Shown: positions 8,107 to 17,415, counted from the first letter of the stretch. The stretch is 54,462 bases of DNA from Scatosoma sp045542595 (GCA_045542595.1 JAZQLI010000039.1:1-54462); one strand, 5' to 3'. The notes: generated by a model from the letters alone, not told the origin. Program-made: numbers and translations.

Positions 8107-9198
8107 CTATTCGACCAAGCCCCCTTCCGCTCGCACTTTATTGAGTTTACCTTCCCACAAATAATCATCCAACCCCTTATAGCGCGGATTCCAGAGATAC
8201 GTGCCAAAGGTAAAATCCATTTCATCTAAAAGTGCCAAAAGTTCTTCAAACCCGTTCTTTACGTTCGGGTTTGTTAGCATATCCATATCGAAAGCCGTTT
8301 GTACGCGTTTCAAGCCCTTGGCTCTTAACGTTTCTAAACTTGTTCTCAATTTTTTTAATGCGTTTACGCCGGGAACAGCCAACACCGTCCAACCGGAGAG
8401 TGCATTGATAACGTCCGCTTTCATCGGTCCTTCCGTTAAAACAAGCGTTTCACTTGGAACACCTGAAAAATGCGTCCAACCTTCTGCACGGCAACCGTCT
8501 TTTCTATCCGTGCTTGACATCCAACGAAACTTGCGCTTCTCTACGTTATCCAAACGGATTTGCAAACCTTGTATCCGCCCTTCTTCATCCCTAACAGGAA
8601 TAAGAATCCCGCGATTATCGTTTACAAACGTCCATTCGTCTTTTTCGTTCCTATAAAAGCCTGGAACGCCTGCAAGATATAATCCGTCTGAAAGGAGTTG
8701 CCTTGCTATCGAAGTCATACCCATTACAGGCGTGGTTTTATAGCCTAAACGAGATATTTCCGTTTCCGTCAAGCCTCGCCTTAAAAGATTTTCCTTATGG
8801 TCTTTTGAAAGCGATAAACAGGCTAAAAGCGCATTATACGTTGCATGCCGTGTTTCCACGTCCGTGATAGGATATTCGCGTTCCGTTTGCACGGTTTGGA
8901 ATAACACAGGACGGCGCAACGGTTTATCTACTGCGCTTTCTATCCCCATTCTATCGCGTATCGATGCACCTACTTGGCTCATCGGCACGTTCATAAATAC
9001 GGAATAGAGTTTCAATTTACCGCCCGAAATTCCACACTTTGGGCATCGGAACACTTCTTTTACGACGTTGATATTCAAATGCTTATCGCGTCCTTCGTCA
9101 CAGCAGGGACACGCTACGTTAAACGAACTACTGCCGTATTTCGGTTCGCCAAGCCTTAATAACGAGAGTATATCCCAAATACTGATTTCATCGTACAT
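8107..9198 (-). CDS. DnaG-like primase with CHC2-type zinc finger and DUF3854/TOPRIM region
   Basis: A 363-residue protein. The N-terminal zinc ribbon has C30/C32/C33 and C52/C55 (VACPCCDEG ... FRCPKCG), as in primase CHC2 domains. Residues ~135-230 follow the DUF3854 pattern (LLRRGLTETEISRLGY, GVPGFY, GILIPVRDEEGRIQGLQIRLDN). A TOPRIM-like segment starts LVLTEGPMKAD at about 252, with a later AFDMD. This is the compact primase typical of clostridial mobile elements and phages, so it likely primes element DNA synthesis. Its ribosome site AAAGGAGG lies between ATG 9198 and the hairpin at 9216-9241. Confidence 0.85.
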   Translation of the reverse strand: MYDEISIWDILSLLRLGEPKYGSSSFNVACPCCDEGRDKHLNINVVKEVFRCPKCGISGGKLKLYSVFMNVPMSQVGASIRDRMGIESAVDKPLRRPVLFQTVQTEREYPITDVETRHATYNALLACLSLSKDHKENLLRRGLTETEISRLGYKTTPVMGMTSIARQLLSDGLYLAGVPGFYRNEKDEWTFVNDNRGILIPVRDEEGRIQGLQIRLDNVEKRKFRWMSSTDRKDGCRAEGWTHFSGVPSETLVLTEGPMKADVINALSGWTVLAVPGVNALKKLRTSLETLRAKGLKRVQTAFDMDMLTNPNVKNGFEELLALLDEMDFTFGTYLWNPRYKGLDDYLWEGKLNKVRAEGGLVE

Positions 9199-9215
9199 TT
9201 ATCGCCTCCTTTATC

Positions 9216-9241
9216 GAGGGGAACGCTTTAACGTTCCCCTC
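9216..9241. other. Strong hairpin without U-tract
   Basis: GAGGGGAACG and CGTTCCCCTC pair perfectly (10 bp, 6-nt loop) 10 nt after the annealing-protein stop and just before the primase ribosome site. No T-run follows on either strand. It may protect the upstream mRNA 3' end, mark a processing site, or act as a weak terminator. Confidence 0.6.
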
Positions 9242-9251
9242 TAATTGTTTC

Positions 9252-9998
9252 TCAAGCGACTTCTTCGCTCTTTTTCTGTGCTTGTTTTTGCGCGTAATCA
9301 CATATAATCTTTGCGTTTTCCGCCGCATCGGGAGCAGTTTCTTTTCCTGCCCATCTATGCGCTAAATAATCCAAAACACTCGGATTTTCTTTTAGCAAAG
9401 CCTCATACGTTTTATCCTTATACTTGGACAGCGGACATTTGAAAGCCAATGCTTTTTTGACCTTTTCCTGTTCCGCTTCTTCTTCGGAAACAGGCTGTTT
9501 TTTACCCTTGCTCTGTTCCTCACTTTGTTCGTCCGTCGTATCGCTATGCGGTTGTACTGAATATCCGTCGTCTTCAAACTGCAAAGCGGGACTCGTATCT
9601 AACGCTACTTGCAAACCAAACCCTGCATTTTTCAATGCAAGTCCAATAGCAGAAGTCTGCGCCCATTCAATAACGGCGATTTCAGGCTTATCTTTTATCG
9701 GAAACTTTTCCACCGTTCCCTCAGCCAGATAATTTTCTACGCTGTCTTTCACGTCCGCATATACTTTTGCTGTTGCGATTTGACTTTCGTTCTTGCCTGC
9801 CTTTACACTAACGGCTATCTTACCCATCGGGTATTTCAACCGAAACCAAGCGATTTGTGCGTTTACGGGAAGTCGTTTCCGTACTTCCCCCGTCGCCAAG
9901 TTCGTTAAATCCATCACGAACATACTCGGTTCAAAGCCTTCCACGCGATTTAAGGTTTCCACCATTTTCATTGCGTCTTCTCTCGTTGATTGATTCAT
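9252..9998 (-). CDS. Rad52/Sak-type ssDNA annealing protein with ExoX-like C-terminal motif
   Basis: A 248-residue protein. Its N-terminal half (VNAQIAWFRLKYP, MGKIAVSVKA, VIEWAQTSAIGLALKNAGFG) resembles phage and plasmid single-strand annealing proteins of the Rad52-like Sak groups. A charged linker follows at ~155-195, then a C-terminal module (CPLSKYKDKTYEALLKENP, VLDYLAHRW) that resembles the small domain found after ExoX-type exonucleases. ATG 9998 with AAGGGGGT is chosen over the upstream in-frame codon at 10046, which lies inside the preceding gene. With the YqaJ exonuclease and RecD2 helicase it would form a recombination set. The Rad52-group assignment is by eye. Confidence 0.6.
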   Translation of the reverse strand: MNQSTREDAMKMVETLNRVEGFEPSMFVMDLTNLATGEVRKRLPVNAQIAWFRLKYPMGKIAVSVKAGKNESQIATAKVYADVKDSVENYLAEGTVEKFPIKDKPEIAVIEWAQTSAIGLALKNAGFGLQVALDTSPALQFEDDGYSVQPHSDTTDEQSEEQSKGKKQPVSEEEAEQEKVKKALAFKCPLSKYKDKTYEALLKENPSVLDYLAHRWAGKETAPDAAENAKIICDYAQKQAQKKSEEVA

Positions 9999-10009
9999 AG
10001 CGTACCCCC

Positions 10010-10456
10010 TTACACCGCAATATACGTATTGCGGTACTGCACCCAAACGGGCAAAACCGTGCTGACGTATTCTTGCATAAGTTTTGCGTACGTAGTAAGC
10101 TTTTCGGGCTTAAAACTTTCAAATCGTTTCTTGTTCTGCCTTACCACGTTTTTCAACGCCGTTTCTGCCGTTTCACGTTGTTTTTGTCCGTTCTCGTCTA
10201 CCGTGCGCCCAAACCTACGCTCTTCCAAAAGCATATCCACCACTTTTGACGTGATGTTGAAATGGAATTTGATTTCTCTTAAATTGTCCGTAATAGGTGC
10301 GCTATCCACGAACATACGCAACGTCGAAAGCACCGAAATACGGTACTTGATTTCTTGCAAATCCGCTATCTTCGTAAGCGAACCCTCGTCGTCTATAAGC
10401 AAATCCGCATACTCTTTTTCTTTGTCTTGATACACTTCAATAAGTTTCTTTTTCAT
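10010..10456 (-). CDS. Hypothetical protein in recombination cluster
   Basis: A 148-residue, largely helical, charged protein with no motif I recognise. It starts MKKKLIEVYQDKEKEYADLL with AGGAG upstream, has a mid-region HFNITSKVVDMLLEERRFG, and ends YRNTYIAV. It sits 15 nt after the RecD2 helicase and just before the annealing protein, so a helper role in DNA replication or recombination of the element is a reasonable but untested guess. Confidence 0.7.
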   Translation of the reverse strand: MKKKLIEVYQDKEKEYADLLIDDEGSLTKIADLQEIKYRISVLSTLRMFVDSAPITDNLREIKFHFNITSKVVDMLLEERRFGRTVDENGQKQRETAETALKNVVRQNKKRFESFKPEKLTTYAKLMQEYVSTVLPVWVQYRNTYIAV

Positions 10457-10471
10457 TGTAAAATTCTCCTG

Positions 10472-12640
10472 TTAATTTACTTTTAATTTTCTTGCGAGAC
10501 AAGTCCCGCGTTTTTCTACGTCCGTCTTTTTCGTTGCAATACACCGCGCTCGATGTTCGCCAACGATTATCACCTTATTTTTACCACGAGTTATGGCGGT
10601 ATAGATAAGCGGTCTCGTCAGCATAAGCGAATGAGCGGTTTGTAAACTGATAATAACGGTATCGTATTCACTACCTTGTGATTTATGAACGGTAGAAGCA
10701 TAACCCAAATCCACTTTTCTCATTGCATTTAAGTTATATTCCACCGTCCTATCGTCCCCAAAATCAATGATTACGGAAGCGTCCGTACCAAAGATATTTA
10801 TATCCTTGATATATCCCACGTCCCCGTTATTGATTTCATTGCTGTTTTGCATTTGCATAACTTTATCCCCGACGCGAAACGTCTTTTTACCGACAACGAT
10901 TTCCTTACACCCTTTCCTTGCGGGATTAAGTTTTTTTTGTAATTCTTCGTTAAGCGTATCAACGCCCGTTTCCGTTTTTTGCCGAAGCGGACTTAAAACT
11001 GTAACGTTATCTAAACCACGCTTATTTACCTCGTCAGAATACAATTCCACGATTTTCTTTGCCGACTCCGATAATGACGACGAATCCACAAACAAAAAAT
11101 CGTCGCCGTATTCTAGATTCAATCCGCCGTATCGGATTAACTTTGCGTTAATCGCAATCCTACTACCGAAGTTTTGACGAAACACCTTTTCCAAGCGTAC
11201 CACAGGCACGATTCCGCTTCCTATCAATTCACTCAACACCGCGCCCGGTCCAACGGACGGGAGCTGATCGGCGTCGCCTATCAAGATAAGTTGCGTGCCT
11301 GTCTTCATCGCTTTGAATAATGCGTTCGCCAAATATACGTCCAACATCGATACTTCATCTACTAAAACCAAATCCGCCTTACACTCGCTTGGTTCACCAA
11401 ATTTACCGTCATCGTCGGCAAACAGGTTCAAGAGCTTATGTATCGTTGTAGCCATACGTTTGGTAGATTGCTCCATCCGCCTTGCCGCTCTGCCCGTAGG
11501 CGCACAGCAACGGATATCCGCCGAAGGATAGTTTTTGGAATATATATCCAATATCGCTTTTTGTATCATTGTTTTACCCGTACCAGGACCGCCTGTTATA
11601 ATCGACAAACTGCTTGTAAGCGCCGTTTTTATCGCTTGTTTTTGTTCCTGCGCAAACCGAACGCTGAGCCTGCGCTCTTCAAGGTCGATTTCTGCATCCA
11701 AATCCACATAGCGTTTCCCGTGCATACTCGTAAGCTGTTTTTTGACCAACTCGGCAAGCTCCGTTTCCGCTTTCGCTGCTTTTGTGCCAAAGACGTATTC
11801 ATCGTACACGACTATCTTTTTTGCTTGAACCAAATGTGCCGCCCGAACCGCCAACATTTCTACCGTAAATTCGGGAGTATTCAAAAGTTTTAATGCTTTC
11901 TTAATGAAATCATGCTTTTCCAAACACAAATTCCCTTTGGTTTCCGCTTCTTTTAGCGTATGCAATAACGCCGCGTCCGCACGTTTCGGCGAAAGCTTAT
12001 CTAAGCCGATTTTTCGAGCAATCTCATCCGCCGTTGCAAAACCTATCCCTGCCAAATCACACAAACAATACGGGTGATTTTTAACAGTTTCTATGGTTTT
12101 GCTTCCATATTCTTGGTACAGCTTAACCGCTCGGTTTGCCGTAATAGCAAACGGCATCAAATACGCTACGGTATCCCTCGCCGCTCGGTTTGCCAAATAC
12201 GATTCCATAATTTCTTGAAGTTTTACTTTCCCTATCCCTTGAATGCTTAACAGTTTTCTCGGTTCGCTATCAAGTACCTCTAACGTATCGTCGCCAAACT
12301 CCTCATAAATGCGCTCAGCTATCGTTTCGCCAACGCCACTGATTTGTCCACTCGTTAAATACGCAATAATACCTGCCCGCGTAGGGGTAATTACTTCCTC
12401 GTACGTATCCACTTCGAATTGAAGCCCGTGCTTTGTGTCGTCGTTCCAACTCCCTTGCATTTTATAACGCAAATTCGCGGAAAGCGGTAAGCCGTAGCCT
12501 ACCGCCTTTACCGAACCGAGCAAATGCCCTTGCCTATCCCGAAGTTTCTCGCAAGGCGTATATAAAGCAATCATATAGCTCCCTGCCGTCAAACCCACTC
12601 TCGTTTTAGGGTAAATCAATTTTTGAAATTCACATAACAT
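10472..12640 (-). CDS. recD2: RecD2-type ATP-dependent DNA helicase
   Basis: A 722-residue superfamily 1B 5'-to-3' helicase. Helix-hairpin-helix repeats lie in the N-terminal third (LLSIQGIGKVKLQEI, LCDLAGIGFATADEIA). Walker A is GGPGTGKTMIQ near 355, Walker B LVDEVSML, an arginine-rich RLEKVFRQ follows, and the C-terminal STVHKSQGSEYDTVI closes the motor. The length fits RecD2 rather than RecBCD-linked RecD. As a mobile-element copy it probably acts in element replication or repair with the neighbouring exonuclease and annealing protein. Confidence 0.9.
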   Translation of the reverse strand: MLCEFQKLIYPKTRVGLTAGSYMIALYTPCEKLRDRQGHLLGSVKAVGYGLPLSANLRYKMQGSWNDDTKHGLQFEVDTYEEVITPTRAGIIAYLTSGQISGVGETIAERIYEEFGDDTLEVLDSEPRKLLSIQGIGKVKLQEIMESYLANRAARDTVAYLMPFAITANRAVKLYQEYGSKTIETVKNHPYCLCDLAGIGFATADEIARKIGLDKLSPKRADAALLHTLKEAETKGNLCLEKHDFIKKALKLLNTPEFTVEMLAVRAAHLVQAKKIVVYDEYVFGTKAAKAETELAELVKKQLTSMHGKRYVDLDAEIDLEERRLSVRFAQEQKQAIKTALTSSLSIITGGPGTGKTMIQKAILDIYSKNYPSADIRCCAPTGRAARRMEQSTKRMATTIHKLLNLFADDDGKFGEPSECKADLVLVDEVSMLDVYLANALFKAMKTGTQLILIGDADQLPSVGPGAVLSELIGSGIVPVVRLEKVFRQNFGSRIAINAKLIRYGGLNLEYGDDFLFVDSSSLSESAKKIVELYSDEVNKRGLDNVTVLSPLRQKTETGVDTLNEELQKKLNPARKGCKEIVVGKKTFRVGDKVMQMQNSNEINNGDVGYIKDINIFGTDASVIIDFGDDRTVEYNLNAMRKVDLGYASTVHKSQGSEYDTVIISLQTAHSLMLTRPLIYTAITRGKNKVIIVGEHRARCIATKKTDVEKRGTCLARKLKVN

Positions 12641-12650
12641 AGGAACCTCC

Positions 12651-13172
12651 TTATCCGCAATAACGTTTCATAACGCTATTACCGTTTTCAAGTTTCACCG
12701 ATTTTGCAAGCGTCGGATGGTTTTCATCATATCTTAAATCAAACTCATGAACCGCACTTGTTTCCATCAGTTTCATAACGATTTGAAATAGTTCGCGTCT
12801 AAAAACGACGATTTTTTTCCGACGCTCTATTGCGTATAGAATATCTTGCTTCATTTCACGGGATATTTTCGCCCCGCAAACCATCACAATATCGCATTGT
12901 TCTAAAATTTGCCTACGGAGTTTTTTCATTTCATCACGATTGAAAAGTATTTTATCGTTGATAAAAGCAGGCAAATACGTGTGTACGGCTATTGCGAAGT
13001 ATTGCATTTTCTTTTTAACGTATTCTACGTATTCACCACCCTCATACAACGTTTTTAGAGTTTTCTCTCGTGTTTTCACGCTAAATGGGGCGCATACGTA
13101 TACTTGTTCCTTATGAGCGAATTGTTGTGGCTTTATATCAAATCCACCAATCTTGTTATTGTTATTTTCCAT
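12651..13172 (-). CDS. DUF4406-like / deoxyribosyltransferase-fold protein
   Basis: A 173-residue protein starting at ATG 13172 (AGGAGT, 7-nt spacing; an in-frame codon at 13181 is less likely). VYVCAPFSVKTREKTLK, FAIAVHTYLPAFINDK, then CDIVMVCGAKISREMKQDI and a basic strand resemble the DUF4406 / nucleoside 2-deoxyribosyltransferase-like fold seen in phages and mobile elements. The canonical catalytic Asp/Glu pair cannot be confirmed by eye. It could process nucleotides, or merely bind them as SLOG proteins do. Confidence 0.6.
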   Translation of the reverse strand: MENNNNKIGGFDIKPQQFAHKEQVYVCAPFSVKTREKTLKTLYEGGEYVEYVKKKMQYFAIAVHTYLPAFINDKILFNRDEMKKLRRQILEQCDIVMVCGAKISREMKQDILYAIERRKKIVVFRRELFQIVMKLMETSAVHEFDLRYDENHPTLAKSVKLENGNSVMKRYCG

Positions 13173-13187
13173 AAATACCACTCCTAA

Positions 13188-14225
13188 TCAAATCGCTTCC
13201 AAACGGACTTTTACCTTTCGGCTATACGACGTTTTTCGCGTTGCTTCATATATTTCAGGATATTGTTCCTTTAATAAATCGTTATCCGTCAATTGTTTCG
13301 ACTTCGTAACGTAATCCACAACAAATCTCCCACTTGCGGTTTTCAGTTCGCCGTGTTCGTGTTCTTTCATAAACTCGGCTATCCTTACCACTCGTGTTTC
13401 CACGTCCTTTTCTAACCCTTTCATTTTGGAACTGTGCATTGCTATTTCGCTTTGCAAGCCTGCAAGCTCTCGCAATTCCTTTTCAAATTCCATAGGAACT
13501 TCTAGCAAAGGCAATTCCGCATTTCCCTTGGCGAAAATTTGCGCTAACGATTGCAATGCAAGTTTTGGAGCAATATCCGTCATTTCAGGCGGTTTATCGT
13601 TTTTCAAACGCCACATAAACTCCTCTATTTTTTCCACCATCCAATCTTCTTTCCGTTTATCACGAAAAAGTCTTGGCGTTACGTGATCCGTATCGGGATT
13701 ATTTCCCCACCACGCAGAGAAGGCGCCTTCTTCCAAATCCGCCAACCAAAGATAATACCGAAGTTGATACTCGTAATACGGCGGATACATTATATTAGAC
13801 CAATCCCCCGCCACGTGATGCGACGCGCTTTTACACTCCAATATTCCTCTTGCACCCGTACCCTTTCGGATAATCCGTCTGTCAAAGTTTGCAAGCGCAT
13901 AAGGAACGTCAGCGTGTTGGTATAAAAACGTATCATTGATTACGGTATCACCCGTTTTTTCTTCGTATAAATCTGCAGCAATCTGCTCCAACCGTTTGCC
14001 CATCTCCAACTGTTTTTTATTTTTCTTGGGCGGAGGAGCCATTTCACCTTTTTTGATTTTATACAAATCCAAAGGCGTTGCCCATTTGGAAAGTCCCAAA
14101 ATTGCAGGCACGTCGCTCCCACCGATTGTGTATTCGATATTGCCGTTTGGACCGTGCGCTCGACAAGCCAACCAATCTTCTTCCGTCATACCTTCCGTAT
14201 CACATAAAATTATAGGTTCTGCCAT
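13188..14225 (-). CDS. YqaJ-family viral-type recombinase / exonuclease
   Basis: A 345-residue lambda-exonuclease-like nuclease. The family signature GGSDVPAILGLSKWATPLDLY is near residues 35-55, followed by EMGKRLEQIAADLYEEKTG, then NFDRRI and GILECKSAS carrying the D-(E-x-K) metal site, and YEYQLRYYLW with the final Gln. It would resect double-stranded ends to give the ssDNA used by the annealing protein. Its ATG overlaps the TGA of the upstream gene by one base, so the two are translationally coupled. Confidence 0.9.
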   Translation of the reverse strand: MAEPIILCDTEGMTEEDWLACRAHGPNGNIEYTIGGSDVPAILGLSKWATPLDLYKIKKGEMAPPPKKNKKQLEMGKRLEQIAADLYEEKTGDTVINDTFLYQHADVPYALANFDRRIIRKGTGARGILECKSASHHVAGDWSNIMYPPYYEYQLRYYLWLADLEEGAFSAWWGNNPDTDHVTPRLFRDKRKEDWMVEKIEEFMWRLKNDKPPEMTDIAPKLALQSLAQIFAKGNAELPLLEVPMEFEKELRELAGLQSEIAMHSSKMKGLEKDVETRVVRIAEFMKEHEHGELKTASGRFVVDYVTKSKQLTDNDLLKEQYPEIYEATRKTSYSRKVKVRLEAI

Positions 14226-15379
14226 CAGTAACTCACCGCCCTTGCTAAATCAAACTCCGACCAATTGAGATTCAAAGCACGCGCCATATTTTCCTGCACC
14301 GACAAAATTTTTGTTTCAGGCGTACCGTTAATCTTTAAGAGATACGGGATTTCCTGCATTGCAATAAATACGTCGTGAGCTGTCGCTACGTCCGTTCCGT
14401 TTATCAATTGGAATCTATTGATTGCTTCCGTCGCTTCTTTTTTCGGCATAACCAATTCCTTGCAAACTCTCGTCATTGCGTTTACGGGATACAATAACGT
14501 AATATCAAGCAATTTTTCCATTTTTTTGATATTGTCACCGTACTGTGCAAACAGCATATCCAATGCCTGCTTAAAATTGTCAACCGTCTTTTTACTTCTA
14601 TGGTCCACAGCAACACAGCTACCGATATGAATCGGGCAATCGGAAAGCCCCAAAAGAAGCGCCGATACCTTTGCCGACGCTACGCCCGTATCCGAAGTCG
14701 AAAACTGAATACCGGGTACAAGTTTATGTGCCAACTGCTTCTTTCCTATCGTTTCAAGGTGTTTTGAATACTTTTCTAAAAGGTTTTCAGTTTGTCTAGG
14801 AAGTTTCCAAGTCGCACCCGTTAAAGAGTGGCTCGTATACCCCTTTTCAAACTCGTTCCCCATAAATCTCTCGTCCAAATTCTCTTGTAACGTTTCCAAA
14901 AGTTCGTCGATTGGAAGAATGGAATAATCCTTTTCATCCCCCGAATGTACCGCCGATATTTTCTCATCGCGTATAAGCAATAACGCTTGCTGTTTACGAT
15001 GCAACTGCAAGCATCTGTTTAATACGTCTGCCAAGTCCTGCTTACGCAATTTTGCAAGTGCCGAACCGCTTATTTTCGCCCTGTCTAACAATCCTCGATA
15101 CGCCGTATCTCGCAGCAACCGAAGCTCTTGATTTACCCGCAACGCAAGTCCTGCGTTTAATACCGTATCCTCTACGGCAAGCGCACTCGTTCCGTCTGCA
15201 AATAAATCGATGTTCCATCTCGGCTCAGCCACTTTATCCAACGGCTCAACGCTGATTTGATTAACTGGGCATTGTACCCACTTGCTTTGTTCGGATTCTT
15301 CTCTATGATAATTCAACATTGCCGAGAAAGAATCGAAACTGGTTGTGTAGTTATCCATACATCTGTCTAAATTTTGCAT
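14225..15379 (-). CDS. Conserved mobile-element protein of unknown function
   Basis: A 384-residue soluble protein with AAAGGAG before ATG 15379. Recognisable blocks are LAVEDTVLNAGLALRVNQELR, IQFSTSDTGVASAKVSALLL and TAHDVFIAMQEIPYLL. I recall similar blocks in hypothetical proteins of clostridial conjugative elements, loosely related in style to DUF932 plasmid proteins, but cannot name a domain. It is coupled to the YqaJ gene and begins a unit after the terminator at 15440-15464, so a role in element DNA maintenance is inferred. Confidence 0.6.
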   Translation of the reverse strand: MQNLDRCMDNYTTSFDSFSAMLNYHREESEQSKWVQCPVNQISVEPLDKVAEPRWNIDLFADGTSALAVEDTVLNAGLALRVNQELRLLRDTAYRGLLDRAKISGSALAKLRKQDLADVLNRCLQLHRKQQALLLIRDEKISAVHSGDEKDYSILPIDELLETLQENLDERFMGNEFEKGYTSHSLTGATWKLPRQTENLLEKYSKHLETIGKKQLAHKLVPGIQFSTSDTGVASAKVSALLLGLSDCPIHIGSCVAVDHRSKKTVDNFKQALDMLFAQYGDNIKKMEKLLDITLLYPVNAMTRVCKELVMPKKEATEAINRFQLINGTDVATAHDVFIAMQEIPYLLKINGTPETKILSVQENMARALNLNWSEFDLARAVSY

Positions 15380-15439
15380 ATTTTGCTCCTTTGTTTTTAT
15401 TTAACGGACTTCCACCGCTATGATTTTTATAAAAGAAAA

Positions 15440-15464
15440 GCCGACAGCACTAATAGCTACCGAC
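15440..15464 (-). terminator. Terminator after the MazEF-like unit
   Basis: A nine-base-pair stem (with G-U pairs) reading GTCGGTAGC / GCTGTCGGC on the minus strand, a 7-nt loop, then TTTTCTTTT. Confidence 0.75.
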
Positions 15465-15529
15465 TTGAAAGAGGATATTATAGGCGCTATTTAATAATGC
15501 ACCTGCTTTTTTGTTGAGTATAAAGAAAT

Positions 15530-15733
15530 TTACGACTTGCTTCCCGTCTCGTTTTCGGATGCCTCCTTTATCCAATCCACTCCGAGCTCCTGCAATTCTT
15601 GTTTGGTTATACCAAGTTTTTCTTTATACCATTCGTGAACGTCAACCTTATCCGACACAAAAAAATCGCCACATTCTTCATCTATCCAAACGATTGCGTT
15701 GTATAGCAATACCTTTAATCTTGCCTCGTCCAT
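15530..15733 (-). CDS. Hypothetical acidic protein, third gene of toxin-antitoxin unit
   Basis: A 67-residue acidic helical protein beginning MDEARLKVLLYNAIVWIDEE, with no recognised domain. It starts 3 nt after the MazF-like stop and is followed by a terminator, so it is co-transcribed with the AbrB-MazF pair. It might modulate the toxin, but nothing in the sequence shows this. Confidence 0.65.
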   Translation of the reverse strand: MDEARLKVLLYNAIVWIDEECGDFFVSDKVDVHEWYKEKLGITKQELQELGVDWIKEASENETGSKS

Positions 15734-15736
15734 GAT

Positions 15737-16231
15737 TCATGCTCCTTTTGCTTGAATCAACTTATCTAGCAAACCGTAATACAAGCCTTTCCAGAGCTCT
15801 GCGCCACCTTGATTTTCCTGTTTTTCAGTCCTCGGTGTCGCCTTTAACTGCGACATTACTTGTTTCGGTTCTGCCTTGGTATTCAGTTCAATACCGAGAC
15901 TGACGCATAACGCACCGTCCACCATAGCCATTTCCGTATCCGTACATTTAGCAATAAATCCACCAACACGGCTTTTTGCTACGGAATGTATTTGTTCGCA
16001 AAGCGCAATAGACGGACGTTCCACGCTCGTAATGTCAACATGCGTCGGCAACGAGCTTTTCGGTTGCGTCGTTAAATACACCATTTCGAGAACAGGACTG
16101 TATAAATTTGCTTTATCGTTGGATACAACGATTGCAGGTCGTCCTGCAACTTGTTCACTGCCTACGCTACTGATTGCTGGGCGAACATAATAAATCTCGC
16201 CTCTACAAATTCGTTCTTCAATACGTTCCAT
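15737..16231 (-). CDS. MazF/PemK-family endoribonuclease toxin
   Basis: A 164-residue toxin. RGEIYYVRPAISSVGSEQVAGRPAIVVSND contains the typical G-x-x-GRPAIVVS strand-loop, followed by VYLTTQPKSSLPTHV and ALCEQIHSVAKSRVG, matching mRNA-cleaving MazF proteins over the first ~115 residues. The last ~45 residues, basic then hydrophobic, extend beyond a usual ~110-120-residue MazF. It lies 3 nt after the AbrB-like antitoxin and presumably stabilises the element by post-segregational killing or slows growth under stress. Confidence 0.88.
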   Translation of the reverse strand: MERIEERICRGEIYYVRPAISSVGSEQVAGRPAIVVSNDKANLYSPVLEMVYLTTQPKSSLPTHVDITSVERPSIALCEQIHSVAKSRVGGFIAKCTDTEMAMVDGALCVSLGIELNTKAEPKQVMSQLKATPRTEKQENQGGAELWKGLYYGLLDKLIQAKGA

Positions 16232-16234
16232 TTT

Positions 16235-16429
16235 TCACTCCTCCTTATGTTTGCGGATTACCACGACGAATTCGTCGTTTTCATCCTTGCAAAGCCTTTG
16301 TTCAAACAAATCGTTCTGACCTACGCCCATTATTTTACGAAATTCCATAGGAATAACAATTCGTCCCAACTTGTCCAAAGGTCGAATTATACCGACCTGT
16401 TTCATTTTTTCTATAGATACTTTTTGCAT
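16235..16429 (-). CDS. AbrB/MazE-type antitoxin
   Basis: A 64-residue swapped-hairpin DNA-binding protein. GIIRPLDKLGRIVIPMEFRK is the AbrB core, and the rest is a short acidic tail that would contact the toxin. It directly precedes the MazF-like gene. Because a terminator (16473-16503) lies just upstream with no clear promoter between, transcription may depend on read-through or on a promoter inside the fic gene. Confidence 0.88.
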   Translation of the reverse strand: MQKVSIEKMKQVGIIRPLDKLGRIVIPMEFRKIMGVGQNDLFEQRLCKDENDEFVVVIRKHKEE

Positions 16430-16472
16430 TTTTTGTAATTCTCCTTTTGTTTATTTGGGTTTTAACAAAAAA

Positions 16473-16503
16473 AGAGAGATTATGCAATCAGCTTAATCCC
16501 TCT
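16473..16503 (-). terminator. Terminator after the first fic gene
   Basis: A ten-base-pair stem (AGAGGGATTA / TAATCTCTCT on the minus strand, one G-U), an 11-nt loop, then TTTTTTTG. Confidence 0.85.
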
Positions 16504-16522
16504 AAATGTTAATTAAATTGTT

Positions 16523-17359
16523 TTAGTTATCTGCAAAAGTTTGCAACCAAATTTTCATACTTTGCAGTTCACACTCTGCAAGAAGTTTTGCAAGCTTTTC
16601 CGTTTTACTATCCTCTCGAGTGCTATACTTTTCTTTATCTCTGTACGCTTTTATTCCAGCATAATACCGTTCACGTTCTTCATATCGAATATCTACAGGC
16701 AATAAGCCCATACAAATCAACTCATACGTCAAAAGCAATCTGCCTGTTCTACCATTGCCGTCTATAAACGGATGGATATTCTCAAACTCGATATGATGCT
16801 TTGCAAGATTGTGGAATATTTCTACCCAATCCAATTCACCCAAACGAGCCTTTTGAATATTAACTTCCATGTCTTTTGCCAAATCCGCCACGTAATCTCT
16901 CATTTTAGCCGCGACTTGTGAAGGCGGACAAGGGGTATATACAACTCGCGTTATACTGCCAATATAGTTTTGAATCTTTCTATATTGCCCCGCTTCTTCG
17001 TCTCCACGCAACACAAATGCATGAATTGCCTTAATAAAATCTTCCGTAATCGGTTGTTCTTTTTTTACCGCATCATACAAGAAATCAAACGCTTGTTTAT
17101 AGCCTACAATATCTTCGCTTTCTCTCAAAGAATGTGCGCCCGTGACGATACCTTGTTCTATGAGCAATTTAGTTTCGTCATACGTAAAGGTATTGCCTTC
17201 AATTGCATTAGAATTATGACTCGCACTAATCGAAAACTCACGATTAAAATACGCCACTTCTTCTGCCGATAAAGGACGAATATTTTTCATTTTTTGAAAG
17301 CATTCGGATATAGTTTGAATAATATCAATATATTTTGTTTGCTCTTCCATTCTCGTCAT
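16523..17359 (-). CDS. Fic-domain AMPylase, self-inhibited (class II)
   Basis: A protein of about 278 residues. The Fic active-site loop HPFIDGNGRTGR lies near residues 195-207. An N-terminal inhibitory helix motif SNAIEGN lies near 50-56, placing the S-x-x-x-E-G autoinhibitor ahead of the Fic core as in class II enzymes. A YTPCPPSQVAAKM flap is present. It would transfer AMP to target proteins once released from inhibition; targets are unknown. ATG 17359 has AGGTGA 6 nt upstream; GTG 17368 is possible. It stands as its own unit with promoter (17381-17409) and terminator. Confidence 0.88.
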   Translation of the reverse strand: MTRMEEQTKYIDIIQTISECFQKMKNIRPLSAEEVAYFNREFSISASHNSNAIEGNTFTYDETKLLIEQGIVTGAHSLRESEDIVGYKQAFDFLYDAVKKEQPITEDFIKAIHAFVLRGDEEAGQYRKIQNYIGSITRVVYTPCPPSQVAAKMRDYVADLAKDMEVNIQKARLGELDWVEIFHNLAKHHIEFENIHPFIDGNGRTGRLLLTYELICMGLLPVDIRYEERERYYAGIKAYRDKEKYSTREDSKTEKLAKLLAECELQSMKIWLQTFADN

Positions 17360-17380
17360 AATTGTCACCTATATGCTTTA

Positions 17381-17409
17381 ATTATAGCATAACTTTTCCT
17401 TTTTGTAAA
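17381..17409 (-). promoter_or_regulatory. Promoter of the class II fic gene
   Basis: TTTACA (17404-17409), 17 nt, TATAAT (17381-17386) on the minus strand, about 20 nt before the start codon. Confidence 0.75.
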
Positions 17410-17415
17410 GATTTT